A stretch of DNA of 46,159 nt from an uncultured Bacteroidales bacterium (GCA_946187865.1 CAMHST010000017.1:1-46159), one strand, 5' to 3'. Shown: positions 33,767-43,500, numbered from the stretch's first letter. A program made the numbers and translations. The notes: a model not told the origin generated them from the letters alone.

Positions 33767-35266
33767 TTATTCTATATTAAATTCTTGAGGGACAAGGTTA
33801 TAATGGACATATTTGTTCAAGTACACATTGTCCCACAATTCACTAGGATTAATCAGATATAGATTATCATCATGATTACCATCCCATCCCCAGTTCATCT
33901 TGAAATAAGCGTAATTCGTGGCTTGATGATTTTCTTCAACAATCATTCCAGGAGTAAAAGAGCCATATAAGGCAACCAATTCACTTGTTGTTTTCGTGTC
34001 ATAAACGGTAGAACCAGATGGAATAGCATCATTAGGAACCCAGATGAATTTTTCAAATGTAACGACTCTCTGAAAAATGTATCCATCAATTACCCATGTA
34101 TGTCCACTTACACCGCTTTGTGGAAAAGCGCTGACAATGACTGGAGTGTATTGATTCAGTGCGTTAATTACTCCAGGAATACTGTTAGACGAATAATTAT
34201 CCCAGGTGTAATTGAGTTTACAAGGACTGATTTCAAAAAAACCATTATTTGTAAGGACAGAACTGGTATAAGGGCTATAATACATTCCTAATCTCTCGCC
34301 CACATCCAACATTAAGTCTGAAACATAATCATATCCAGTGATGCTCGTTGAAAGAGAATCCAGTGGCATCTCTTCCCAACGGGGGGAATCTAATGTAAAA
34401 TCATCGCGATTTAGCGAGATTGTTTTACATAAAATATTATTAATGTATTGTGTGTTTATGTTGGCAATACTTAAAGTATGATAGAGTCCCGTTGGAGAAT
34501 TACAGAATACCTCTCCGAAATAGTAAAGAACTTGGGAAACAGCAACAGCAGCGCAACCAGTAAGCCATTTTTCCCCGTTGGTTTCACCCATGCTTACATT
34601 CCATGGATGACTTTGCCCCCATTTTGTAGGAAGCAAATGGCCTCTGTTTGCAATGACAGTAGTATTCGAGCTATTACAATATTTTATTTTTGCCCATAAA
34701 TCAACATCAGAATAACTCCTGCTGTTTGCTCTTGACTCAATTCTAACTCTTTCTTCTTCAGTTAATGATGGGGTTCTGAATTGATCCCATAAGCGCACGC
34801 TTTCAACCGAGGAGTTGCTTATATGACGATCCTCTCTTGCTTTGTTGATTTGCTTGACCAAATCATCTATCCACAATTTGAAACCGGGATTATCAACGCT
34901 TTCGAACAGATTCAGTTGTTCTTTATCATCTTTTAGCAGCACTAACCCAAAACGGGAATCAGAGGGAAACACCTCAAAACCCTTCTCAAAATTTACTACA
35001 TACAGACAGGGACAGTCTTCATCGGGATAAGCATAAAGTGAAACAATTTTTTTCTGTTCATTTTTATTGCTGCTCAAGTACTCAAGCACCATTTTAAAAG
35101 TGACAGAGTAGTCTTTCTGAGCATATTCTAACGAGGATTTTGTTTGAATATACTCAACAGGAGTATTATTGGATAATGCAATTAAGTCGATTTCCTCTTT
35201 ATTCGAACACGAGAAAATGAAAAAATAAATAAAAATAAACAGTAACTTACATCGATAAGTTTTCAT
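33767..35266 (-). CDS. C10 family (streptopain-like) cysteine protease lipoprotein
   Basis: A 499-residue papain-fold protease of family C10, related to streptopain and the Bacteroides fragilis Bfp enzymes. Residues 1-20 are a lipoprotein signal (FIFSC, Cys20). Residues 25-180 form a Spi-like pro-domain. The catalytic part starts near 190: LLPTKWGQSHPWN (211-223), nucleophile Cys238 in LTGCAAVAVSQVLYYF, His389 in VSGHTWVIDGY and NWGWDG at 458-463. Both catalytic residues are present, so it should be active after pro-domain cleavage. It is AT-rich, with codons such as AAT, ATA and TTA, unlike its flanks. It has its own promoter and forms a two-gene unit with the DUF4249-like lipoprotein. Confidence 0.88.
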   Translation of the reverse strand: MKTYRCKLLFIFIYFFIFSCSNKEEIDLIALSNNTPVEYIQTKSSLEYAQKDYSVTFKMVLEYLSSNKNEQKKIVSLYAYPDEDCPCLYVVNFEKGFEVFPSDSRFGLVLLKDDKEQLNLFESVDNPGFKLWIDDLVKQINKAREDRHISNSSVESVRLWDQFRTPSLTEEERVRIESRANSRSYSDVDLWAKIKYCNSSNTTVIANRGHLLPTKWGQSHPWNVSMGETNGEKWLTGCAAVAVSQVLYYFGEVFCNSPTGLYHTLSIANINTQYINNILCKTISLNRDDFTLDSPRWEEMPLDSLSTSITGYDYVSDLMLDVGERLGMYYSPYTSSVLTNNGFFEISPCKLNYTWDNYSSNSIPGVINALNQYTPVIVSAFPQSGVSGHTWVIDGYIFQRVVTFEKFIWVPNDAIPSGSTVYDTKTTSELVALYGSFTPGMIVEENHQATNYAYFKMNWGWDGNHDDNLYLINPSELWDNVYLNKYVHYNLVPQEFNIE

Positions 35267-35281
35267 CGTTGATCTTTTTTA

Positions 35282-35289
35282 CAAATATA
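35282..35289 (-). promoter_or_regulatory. -7 element of the C10 protease gene
   Basis: On the minus strand it reads TATATTTG, a perfect TAnnTTTG match, 15 bases before the ATG at 35266. The surrounding 40 bases are very AT-rich. Confidence 0.6.
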
Positions 35290-35308
35290 AATATATTATT
35301 TATAGTAA

Positions 35309-35716
35309 CAAAGCCTTAAGTATGCCCCTGGTGGCAAGACAAGGCTTGACCCTGAAGATGATGCTGCGGTGCAGAATCTGGGCAGCAAGTGGAGAATGGC
35401 AACCATTGCGGAATTCCGTAAGCTGGTGAATTATTGTAAATGGGAAAAGGTCCAGTTAGACGGCGTTACCTGTTACAAGGTCAGCGGAAACGGGAATCAC
35501 ATTTATTTCCCTGCCTACCCGGGTTATTATGATGGTGGAATAACGGAGAGGGGAGTGAATGGTTATTATTGGTCATCCGATAACATGACAACCAGCAGTG
35601 GATGGTACCGTGCACAGAATCTTTGGTTTAAGGGTGGTATAAGCCTCGATACCGGAGAACGTTTTTATGGGGAAGTGATCCGTCCTGTCTTTGGAGACCG
35701 GGTTGAGAGCGAATAG
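35309..35716 (+). pseudogene. 5'-truncated FISUMP/DUF1566-like domain fragment
   Basis: The frame is open from 35309 to a stop at 35716 and encodes about 135 residues of the Fib_succ_major (FISUMP, Lcl_C-like) domain: KTRLDPEDDAAVQNLGSKW, then MATIAEFRKLV, NGYYWSSD and EVIRPVFGD. The domain normally sits at the C-terminus of a secreted protein. Here TAG and TAA at 35303-35308 close the frame, and no start codon, signal peptide or N-terminal domain is present; the only in-frame start is a GTG at 35369 inside the domain. The break coincides with the edge of the AT-rich patch, so the missing part was probably lost or displaced by that insertion. Confidence 0.75.
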
Positions 35717-35718
35717 TT

Positions 35719-36684
35719 TCAGCCCCTCCGCGTGACAGGCCGCAGGAGCGTGAGGCCGTCGTAGAAGACGGGGTAGGACAGGAACGCGATGATAAGGAGC
35801 GGGACGGTCCAGGTCCAGGGGAGGGTGAGGCCGAAAATAATCCCCCAGATGACAAGCGTGGGTGGAAGCAGCAGCAGATGGCACAGGAAGCGGATGCTGT
35901 TGCACCAGGCTTTGTCCCGGACTTTGCGGCACAGGATCTCCGCCGTGCACCAAATGGGAAAACCGAGCAGGGCGGCAAAGGGCCATACCAGAAAGATGAG
36001 GGGGCTGGGCTTTTCACAGGCCGGCCCATCCGCTTCCACCATCCCGGCCATCTTTTTCTCTATCACTGTGCGGAGTTCCTGTAGCATCTGGGGCTCAGTC
36101 AGGCCGGCATGCTCCCGGATGAAGGCGTTGACGTCCAGCGGAGCTCCGTAACGGACTTCACAGGCGCCCCGGTAATGGAAGAAATCCGTGTAATTGATCC
36201 CGGTCGGGACCAGCCAGGTCTGACGTTCCAGGGCGCTTTTATAAGCAATTCGGGCAATCCCTTTTTTGACGGGCTGCAAGGTTCTCCCAGGCCGATGGGC
36301 CCCCTCGGCAAACAGACAGAAGGGTACGCCGTGTTCCAGGATCCGGTCAATCTGGCCGAAACTCTCATAGTTTTCGCTGACGTGCTCCAGTCCGTCCCTT
36401 TCCCGGACCATCGGCAGGATGCGCAGGAAGTGGAGAATGCGGGCGACGGCGGGTTTCCGGAAAATATCGGCCCTGGCGCCGAAGGCGGTGGCGTCCTTGT
36501 GCCCGGCCAGGATTACCAGGGCATCCATCAGCGTATTGGTATGGTTGGGGGCGAGGATCACGGCGCCGTTTTCGGGAAGGTCTGCGCCCCGGAAACGGAG
36601 GAAACGGTAGCTCTTTTCCGTGCACCAGTCTACATACGGCCTCAGAAAAGCATAGAGGCGGTCATACTCCCAAATCTTAGCCAT
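35719..36684 (-). CDS. PlsC-type glycerophosphate acyltransferase
   Basis: A 321-residue membrane-associated acyltransferase of the phospholipid-acyltransferase (PlsC) family, expected to acylate glycerol-3-phosphate or lysophosphatidate. The catalytic pair is H48 and D54 in APNHTNTLMDA; the spacing is one residue longer than the textbook HX4D, a form I recall from other Bacteroidetes members. The substrate motif is FAEGAHRPG (residues 125-133). Two hydrophobic segments lie near the C-terminus (about 232-250 and 270-310). Its start overlaps the upstream symporter gene by eight bases. It is the last gene of the tamB operon. Confidence 0.88.
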   Translation of the reverse strand: MAKIWEYDRLYAFLRPYVDWCTEKSYRFLRFRGADLPENGAVILAPNHTNTLMDALVILAGHKDATAFGARADIFRKPAVARILHFLRILPMVRERDGLEHVSENYESFGQIDRILEHGVPFCLFAEGAHRPGRTLQPVKKGIARIAYKSALERQTWLVPTGINYTDFFHYRGACEVRYGAPLDVNAFIREHAGLTEPQMLQELRTVIEKKMAGMVEADGPACEKPSPLIFLVWPFAALLGFPIWCTAEILCRKVRDKAWCNSIRFLCHLLLLPPTLVIWGIIFGLTLPWTWTVPLLIIAFLSYPVFYDGLTLLRPVTRRG

Positions 36685-37624
36685 TGCGCCTGCTGCGGTT
36701 GAAAAGGGTGGCTACCGTGAGGCCGGAGACAATGTGCCAGATGCCCCACCAGGCGGTGATTACCAGCATGCCTCCGTGGGGAGGGAAGCCGGCAAAAATG
36801 CTTGTGCCCAGCATCAGCGCCAATCCCAGGCCGGAGTTTTGGATACCCGTTTCGATGGTGAGGGTGCGGCGGTCCCGGAAAGGGACTTTGGCCAGCGTTC
36901 CCACGCCGAAGCCGATTCCCAGGGCCATCAGGTTATGGATGAGCACTACCAGGAAGATGTATTTGATACTGAGCAGGAAGGCGTTGATGTTGCTGCTGAA
37001 CGAGAGCACCACCATGGCAAGGAAAATGAGGATGGAGAGCCATTGGAGGGGCTTTTTGAGCGCCTGGGCCACCTTGGGCAGGTAATGGCTGGTGAGGATG
37101 CCCAGCATCAGGGGAATGCCCAGGAGGATGAAAATGGTCTTGAACACATCCCACAGGGGAATCACCAGGGTAGGAATGGTTCCCGCCACGCCGGCGCTAT
37201 GCAGGTAAAGGGTTCCCCAAGCCCAGAAGTTGAACGGGGTGAGGATGACGGCCATGGCGGTGGAAATGGCTGTGAGACTGACGGATAGCTCTACATTGGC
37301 TTTGGCCAGGGAGCTCATGAAATTGGAGATGTTGCCGCCCGGGCAGGCCGCCACCAGAATCATCCCCAGGCCCATCATGGGCGAAATCCATCCGGTGATC
37401 AGGATTGCCAGGACGCAGGTGAGAGCGGGCAGCAGGACCATCTGGCACAGCATGCCCAGCAGTACCGATTTGGGTTTTTTGAATACTTCGACAAAGATGG
37501 CGGGCTTGATACCCAGGGCAACGCCATACATGACAAAGGCAAGGACGATGTTGATGGTATTCATGCCCCCGGCGTTCAGGTTAACCTGAATGCCGTCAAT
37601 GGTTTGGATAACGTCTGGACTCAT
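36677..37624 (-). CDS. Bile acid:sodium symporter (BASS) family transporter
   Basis: A 315-residue inner-membrane protein with nine or ten hydrophobic spans. The family marks are the paired unwound-helix motifs CPGGNISNFMSSLAKANVEL (residues about 96-115) and ETGIQNSGLGLALML (about 268-282), which bind sodium and substrate in bacterial ASBT homologs. Substrate could be a bile acid, pantoate or another organic anion; sequence does not resolve it. It starts 14 bases after the stop of the PhnP-like hydrolase gene and overlaps the plsC-like gene by eight bases. Confidence 0.9.
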   Translation of the reverse strand: MSPDVIQTIDGIQVNLNAGGMNTINIVLAFVMYGVALGIKPAIFVEVFKKPKSVLLGMLCQMVLLPALTCVLAILITGWISPMMGLGMILVAACPGGNISNFMSSLAKANVELSVSLTAISTAMAVILTPFNFWAWGTLYLHSAGVAGTIPTLVIPLWDVFKTIFILLGIPLMLGILTSHYLPKVAQALKKPLQWLSILIFLAMVVLSFSSNINAFLLSIKYIFLVVLIHNLMALGIGFGVGTLAKVPFRDRRTLTIETGIQNSGLGLALMLGTSIFAGFPPHGGMLVITAWWGIWHIVSGLTVATLFNRSRRNG

Positions 37625-37638
37625 ACGGAGGAATAGGT

Positions 37639-38544
37639 TTAGTCAGTTATGGTAAGCCCGTCGTATGCGGAAAGGACTTCGGAGCCGATATTTTTTTCCC
37701 TGCACAGCGCCCGGAGGTCCTGGCAGAACTGCGCATGGCGGGGGAAGGCGTGGCTGAGATGGGTCAGCCAGGTATGCCGGGCCCCGATGCGCCCGGCCAG
37801 GGTAAGGGCTTCTTCCAGGGAGAAATGCGAGTGGTGCGGGTGGTAGCCCACCGTGTTCAGCGTCAAGTGCTCCAGACCCTGCAGTTTGGCCAGTTCCGAC
37901 TCCGGAAGCGTGCTCATGTCCGTGATGTAGGCGATGTTCCCGAAGCGGAATCCCAGCACCGGCATCTGGTCGTGGAGTCCCCGGATGGGGATGATGTCGG
38001 CATTGTCGTGGGAGGCCTCCCGGACAGCATTGTCCGAGGGAAGCAGGCTGCCGTCGGCCTGCCGGTAGAAGTAGCCGATGTCGTGCACCCATTCCAGGTC
38101 TCCGGTATTTTCGAGGGATTCCACCCGGAAGGGGCGCTCGTCGATCAGGTGGACATGCCACTCCGGCGCACCGGGATACTTGTGCTCCGCAAAGGCGTAG
38201 GCATAGTCGTTCTTCAGGGTTTTCAGCACCCTTTCCTCGCAGTAGATTTCGGCGGCCTTGCGGTCTATATAGTTGAACGAGCGCACGTCGTCCAGGCCGC
38301 CCGTGTGGTCTTTGTGGTTGTGGGTGAGCAGGATGGCGTCCAGATGCCGGATGTCTTGCCGGAGCATCTGGCTGCGGAAATCCGGCCCGGCATCGATCAG
38401 GATATTCTTTCCGTTGTACCGGACAAAGGCCGACGAACGGAACCGCTTGTCCCGCGGGTCTTCGCTTTTGCATACGGGGCACTGGCAGGCGATGATGGGA
38501 ACGCCCTGTGAGGTTCCGGTTCCCAGGAAAGTGAGTTGGGTCAT
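37639..38544 (-). CDS. PhnP-like metallo-beta-lactamase-fold hydrolase
   Basis: A 301-residue cytosolic hydrolase. The dinuclear metal motif is H75-N-H77-K-D79-H80 (LLTHNHKDHTGG), and the N-terminal C20-Q-C22-P-V-C25 trio resembles the structural zinc site of PhnP, the cyclic ribose-phosphate phosphodiesterase. Further ligands lie in the WLTHLSHAF region near the C-terminus. No other phosphonate genes are nearby, so the natural substrate may be another cyclic phosphodiester. Its start overlaps the mtaB stop by four bases, so it is translationally coupled to a tRNA-modification gene. Confidence 0.85.
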   Translation of the reverse strand: MTQLTFLGTGTSQGVPIIACQCPVCKSEDPRDKRFRSSAFVRYNGKNILIDAGPDFRSQMLRQDIRHLDAILLTHNHKDHTGGLDDVRSFNYIDRKAAEIYCEERVLKTLKNDYAYAFAEHKYPGAPEWHVHLIDERPFRVESLENTGDLEWVHDIGYFYRQADGSLLPSDNAVREASHDNADIIPIRGLHDQMPVLGFRFGNIAYITDMSTLPESELAKLQGLEHLTLNTVGYHPHHSHFSLEEALTLAGRIGARHTWLTHLSHAFPRHAQFCQDLRALCREKNIGSEVLSAYDGLTITD

Positions 38545-39860
38545 AGTACGATTTCCTCCAGCTGGTTGATCCGTGCAGCGTCGAAGGGACGTTCTACGCG
38601 GATGTAATTACCGGAATAGCCACCCATCATCCCTCCTTTGTCGGAGGATTCCCAGAGGACGGTTTCCCGGACACCCTTGTTTGCGGCGACAAAGGCTGTG
38701 TGCAGTTCCTCGCACAGCGCCTCCAGGGCGGCCACGCGACGGGTTTTCACGCTGTCCTGTACCTGGTCTTTCCACTCGGCCGCACGGGTTCCGGGCCGCC
38801 GGGAGTAGGGAAATACGTGGATGTATGCCGGCCGGATGCGCTCTTTGAGGAAACGGTAAGTCTCCTGGAACAATTCTTCCGTTTCTCCGGGCAGGCCCAC
38901 GATAACGTCGATGCCGAAAAACACATGGGGCTCCCCGGGCCGTTCCATCGCTGCGCGGATATAGTCGATCCGGGAGGCGAAAAGCGCGGTGTCGTAGCGC
39001 CGCCCCACCCGTTTAAGCAATGTGTCGCTGCCGCTTTGCAGGGGAATGTGGAAATGCCGCTGGAACTTGGTCCCGGAGGCGATCCAATCGATGATCTCCG
39101 GTGTGATCAGGTTGGGTTCGATGGATGAAATCCGGTAGCGCTCAATACCTTCCACTTCATTGAGAGCCTTCAGCAGGTCCAGGAAACTTTCCCCGGTAGT
39201 CCGGCCGAAGTCTCCGGTATTCACTCCGGTGAGCACCACTTCTTTCACCCCTTCCGCCGCAATGCTGCGGGCCATCTTCACCACCTCGCAGATGGCGATG
39301 TTCCGGCTCCGGCCGCGGGCGAAGGGAACCGTACAGTAGGCGCAGAAGTTGTCGCAGCCGTCCTGCACCTTCAGGAATGCCCGCGTGCGCTCCTCTCCGG
39401 AAGAGTAAGCCCCAAAGGTGGAAGAGGTATTGTCTTCCAAATCTGTGGCCACCCTCGGCCGCATAAGAGGGAGGGGCCCGCCAGCTTGCCGGTGGGAGGG
39501 GTCGCGCAGCGACGATTCGGGAGACAATATCTCTGCAACCGTCGGGACGATCTCTTGTTTCTCGCCGGCGCCGAAGACCCGCCAAACGCCGTCCAGCTTC
39601 AGCAGTTCCTCTTTCCGAAGCTGGGCATAGCAGCCGGTGACCACGATACGTCCTTCCGGCGCGGCGCGGTGGGCCCGGCGGATCAGGTTCCGGGACTTCT
39701 TTTCGGCCGTTTCCGTCACGGCGCAGGTGTTGATCAGGTATACGTCGGCCTGTTCTGTCCAGGGAACGATTTCCCAGCCGGCGGAGGCTAAGCCCCGCTC
39801 GTAGGTAGCTGTCTCTGCGTAATTGAGTTTGCAGCCCAGGGTGGTGAAGGCGATTTTCAT
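38541..39860 (-). CDS. mtaB: tRNA t6A37 methylthiotransferase MtaB with a repeat-like insertion
   Basis: Radical-SAM enzyme that methylthiolates t6A37 of tRNAs reading ANN codons. The 439-residue protein has cluster cysteines C10 (GCKLNYAET), C46 and C77, the radical SAM motif C169-x3-C173-x2-C176 (CDNFCAYC), and the EPNLITPEIIDWI and PLQSGSDTLLKRVGR regions. The start is MKIAFTTLG at 39860; a longer open frame to 40241 runs through the rsmI-like gene and is a shadow. Between the UPF0004 and radical SAM domains, residues about 115-138 (SSLRDPSHRQ...) are not part of the family and are encoded by three consecutive hairpins (39452-39513). Its start overlaps the rsmI-like stop as ATGA. Confidence 0.93.
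   Translation of the reverse strand: MKIAFTTLGCKLNYAETATYERGLASAGWEIVPWTEQADVYLINTCAVTETAEKKSRNLIRRAHRAAPEGRIVVTGCYAQLRKEELLKLDGVWRVFGAGEKQEIVPTVAEILSPESSLRDPSHRQAGGPLPLMRPRVATDLEDNTSSTFGAYSSGEERTRAFLKVQDGCDNFCAYCTVPFARGRSRNIAICEVVKMARSIAAEGVKEVVLTGVNTGDFGRTTGESFLDLLKALNEVEGIERYRISSIEPNLITPEIIDWIASGTKFQRHFHIPLQSGSDTLLKRVGRRYDTALFASRIDYIRAAMERPGEPHVFFGIDVIVGLPGETEELFQETYRFLKERIRPAYIHVFPYSRRPGTRAAEWKDQVQDSVKTRRVAALEALCEELHTAFVAANKGVRETVLWESSDKGGMMGGYSGNYIRVERPFDAARINQLEEIVL
39452..39513. repeat. Triple-hairpin GC-rich element inserted in frame in mtaB
   Basis: Three inverted repeats follow one another: CCCTC/GAGGG (452-456 with 467-471 of 39 kb), CCCGCCAG/CCGGTGGG (39477-39496, one mismatch and one G-T pair) and GTCGC-GCA-GCGAC (39501-39513). 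The density of pairing is unlike coding sequence around it and is typical of palindromic repeats. No second copy is seen in this window. Confidence 0.55.
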
Positions 39861-40567
39861 GCGAGGATCAGGAATACGCAGGGACGTTTGCCGATAGTCA
39901 CCGGGGCGGCCTTCCACTGGGCCACGGTTTTGGTGCGGATGTAAGCGTCCGGGCAGGTGATGTTGGCGGCGATGCACAGGCGTACGGTGCCGCTGAGGTA
40001 TTGCAGCATGTCTGAGAAGAGGGAATCGTTCCGATAGGGGGTCTCTATCAGGATCTGGGTCTGGCGGGCGGCCGACGAGCGCCGCTCCAGGGCCTTGAGG
40101 GCGCTGCGGCGTTCCTCCGTCTTGGCGGGGATGTACCCCACGAAGGCGAAGGACTGTCCGTTGAGTCCCGACGCCATCAGGGCCAGCATCAGGGAAGACG
40201 GACCCACGAAAGGAACCACCTCGATGCCGTGCGCATGGCACAGACCGACCAGCAGGGCGCCCGGGTCTGCCACGGCGGGAAGTCCCGCCTCGGAGATGAG
40301 CCCGACGTTCCGCCCGTTCCCGAACAGGGAGAGGTAGGTCTCGGCCTGTGCAGGGGTGGTGTGCTCGTTGAGCTCGTGAAACTCCAGTTCCCCGATCCGG
40401 CCTTTGAGACCGGCCCGGGACAGGTAGCGGCGGGCCGTCCGCACTTCCTCTACCACGAAGCAGTCGAGCGACGGCAGGAAAGACAATACCGGAACGGGAA
40501 TCACTTCGGCGGGGTCTGTGTCTCCCAGGGGAGAAGGAATCAGATATAACTTACCGTAATTGTTCAT
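39857..40567 (-). CDS. RsmI-like SAM-dependent tetrapyrrole-methylase family protein
   Basis: A 236-residue methyltransferase of the tetrapyrrole methylase fold, close to RsmI, which 2'-O-methylates C1402 of 16S rRNA. Visible marks are the N-terminal GKLYLIPSPLGDTD, LISEAGLPAVADPGALLV (the SAM-binding AGxPxxxDPG pattern) and FVGPSSLMLALMASGLNG. It is shorter than E. coli RsmI (286 residues) and lacks its C-terminal domain, as in a second Bacteroidetes paralog, so the substrate may differ. The ATG at 40567 overlaps the tamB stop by 17 bases, and its stop overlaps mtaB. Confidence 0.82.
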   Translation of the reverse strand: MNNYGKLYLIPSPLGDTDPAEVIPVPVLSFLPSLDCFVVEEVRTARRYLSRAGLKGRIGELEFHELNEHTTPAQAETYLSLFGNGRNVGLISEAGLPAVADPGALLVGLCHAHGIEVVPFVGPSSLMLALMASGLNGQSFAFVGYIPAKTEERRSALKALERRSSAARQTQILIETPYRNDSLFSDMLQYLSGTVRLCIAANITCPDAYIRTKTVAQWKAAPVTIGKRPCVFLILA

Positions 40568-43500
40568 TTTTGATGATGGCTTGGCCGGTGGAGTCGATTT
40601 GCAGCACCCGCATGCGTGAGTTGTCCATATTGCCGGAGCGGGGCCGCTCGCGGCGGATTTGCGTGGAGTCTCTTTCCTGGCGCGGGCGCTCGTCGGCCGG
40701 TCTGCCAGAGGACCGTCTCGGGGTGAACAGCTCGCGGATGAACTGGGAGAAGGTGTTGAACTCCCGCTGGTAGGCGATACCGCCGCCGTTGCGCTGGCTG
40801 TTGTCCAGGTAGGAGGTGAACTGGTCGGCCGAATGGGAGAACAGGTTGGCGCGCAACGACCCGCTCTGGTTCAGCTTGATTTCGATGTCAATGTCGCCGG
40901 CCACTTCCGAGGTGGTGGTGCCGTAGAGCTGTTTGTTGCCCACCGATCCGTTCACGATGACCCGGTTGTTGAACAGCTGGGTGGAAAGGGCCACGTCGAA
41001 GATATTGGTTCCCGTGCTGGTGGACTGGTAGTTCAGGCCCAGGTCCAGCGGGATGTTCAGTTTCTCGAAGATGTTGTTCAGCTGGCCGGCCATGATGCCG
41101 GTTACGTTGGAGAGCAGCACTTCCGACCCGTTGGTGGTGATGCCGGACTCTTCCGAGGGCAGGAATCCGCCGGCCAGCAGCAGGTACAGGAACTGTTTCT
41201 GCACCTTGTCGTCCGTGTTCAGGGCTGCTTCCACCTCTGCCTGGGTGGTGGGGTTCAGGTCCGGGATATCAATAGAGAACTTCACCTGGGGATTGCGGAG
41301 TTTGTCCGTGATGCCGATCCCGCAGTTCACCGTACGGCGGGTGACCGCGTTCTCGTCGGAGATGAGATTGGCCAGGCTGGCCTTGGTGGTGTAGAGGCCG
41401 TTCACGTCCAGTTCCGTGTCCCAGAGGTCTCCGTTGAAGTGGACGGTGCTGCCGTCCTGGATGGTGAAGTCACGGCTGACCAGGTTCAGGGCGGAGAAGT
41501 GGAAACTGCCCTGGCTGAGCAGGTAATTGCCGTTGAGGGTGAGCGACTTGGTAGAGCTTTGGCTGTCTATCTCGATGTCTCCGGTACCGCTGGCCATCAG
41601 GGAGTTTTCCTCGCTCAGGTCTATATATACCATGACGTCCTGGGACGGGCGGACGTTGAGCCGGATGCCGGTATTGCCCGTGCTGCGCTGCGTGCGGGAT
41701 GCATTGGTGGCCATCATTTGCTCGTACGGGTCCAGCACCGTCTCTTCCCGGGGCTCCACGAACGTGAGCAGTTCCCGGGACTGGTTTCCGCTGGAAGAGC
41801 CGATCAGCAGGTGCAGGTTTCCGCTGCCCACCGTGGCCGCGTCCAGGTCTATGTTCAGGTCCGGGGACCATCCCGTGACATCGGCCGTTCCCGTTGCGGA
41901 GATATCTCCGTACAGGAGTGAATTCATGCCGCGTTTGAGTTCCAGGACTTTCATCCGGTTCACGCGCACATGGACATCCAGGCCGTAACGGGAGAAGCCG
42001 TCCAGCAGTATGCTGCCCCGGAGGGTGCCGTTGCCGTCGTACGGGTCCCGGAGCCGGACATCGGTAAAGTGCAGCCCCTTGTTATCCAGGTCCAGGCTGC
42101 CCGAAACATGGTAGGGAACCTGGGTGAAGTCCAGGGCGATGCGTCCGTCGTCCAGGCGCAGCCCCCGGCTGGAGAGGGCGAGGTCCTGGAAAGGTCCTTC
42201 GGCCCGGAGTACGCCGCTGAGCTTGCCGCCGAACTCGGAGAAAACGCCCTCCAGCAGCGGCCCGGCATATTCCAGACTCAGCCCGTCCAGGGTGGCTTCG
42301 GCGCTCATCCGGGCGGTGGCGGGCTTCAGGTAGCCCGCAATGCCGATAGTCCTTTTCCCGTCCAGGCTGTTGCCTACGTTCATGTCGAAACGGTTCTCCG
42401 TCTCGTTCCAGACACTCTGGATCTGCACCTGTCCCAGCCGTTTGCCGGAGACCCGGGTGGAGTCGCAGGTGATGGAGGCCAGAAGGCCCACGGCCGGGGA
42501 TGAGGGCGAGATCACCAGCGCTTCGCCGGTGGCCTGGCCCTGCAGGGGAAACAGGCCGCCCGTGAACGTGTTCACAAGGGAAAGGTCGAATTTCTCCATC
42601 TTCACGTTGAGCGTGTCCTGACGGGCAGGGGAGAATCCGCCGTCAACCAGCAGGATTTCGTCTTCGTGGCTGGCCACGAGGCGCTCCACTTTCCATTCGC
42701 CGCCCTTGTACAGGATGCGGTCCGACGAGATGCCCCAGCCGTTTCCCTCGAAGTAGAAGTTGGACGGGAGCGCCTGGGCATCCACCACCAGTTCGCCGGC
42801 CTCCCGGGAAAGGTCTGCTCCCAGGATCAGTTCTGCGCGGGTTTGGGCTTCGGCCTCGTTGTCGAAGGAATAGGAGAGGCCCAGGTGGTTGTCGTTGGCG
42901 AACAGGGACAGCCGGTTGCCTTTGAGCTCCAGGCCGGACAGGTACAGTGAAGGGCTCACCAGGTCTGCCTGGAGGGCAGAAGTCCCGTTGTCTACAGTCA
43001 GGTCCACATCCCGCAGGTATTTGTCCAGGAAGGCCAGCCGGCCGGAATGGAGCCGCAGCTGAAGCAGGCCGTCTTTGTTCACGGAGGCGCCGAGCCGGGT
43101 TCCGTTTTCGATATAGAGCCCCGGAAGTACGAAATCCAGCAGCTCACGGGAATCCTTGGCCAGCAGGGTAAGGTTGTATTCGGTGCCGTCCCAGGCGGGG
43201 GAGAACTGGTCCGGCAGGGCGGGGAGTTCCGTGTCGACGATCAGGCTTTTTAGGTCGCTGACAAAATCCGTGACGGCTTTCCCTCCCGCGTAGCTTGCGT
43301 CCAGGAAATCGGACTGCAGGTCCATCCGCTGCTCCCGGGCGGCGGCTTTCGCCGTGAGGGTGAGGTCTCCCAGTTCATGGATGCCGGAATCGTTTTCCAG
43401 GGAGAGGCCCTGAATCAGGAGATCTCCGCTGAAATCGTCGGCCGATGCCATCGACAGGCGGGAATCGGCCATGAAGCTGACCCGGGAGGTGCCCCGCTTG

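Noticed and set aside
35369..35716. The FISUMP fragment as an intact gene with a GTG start
   Set aside because: The GTG lies inside the domain, conserved-looking residues continue upstream in frame to the stops, and no signal peptide is present.
39861..40241. N-terminal extension of mtaB to a 566-residue protein
   Set aside because: The extra residues are out-of-frame rsmI-like sequence; homologs begin at MKIAFTTLG and the ATGA overlap is typical.
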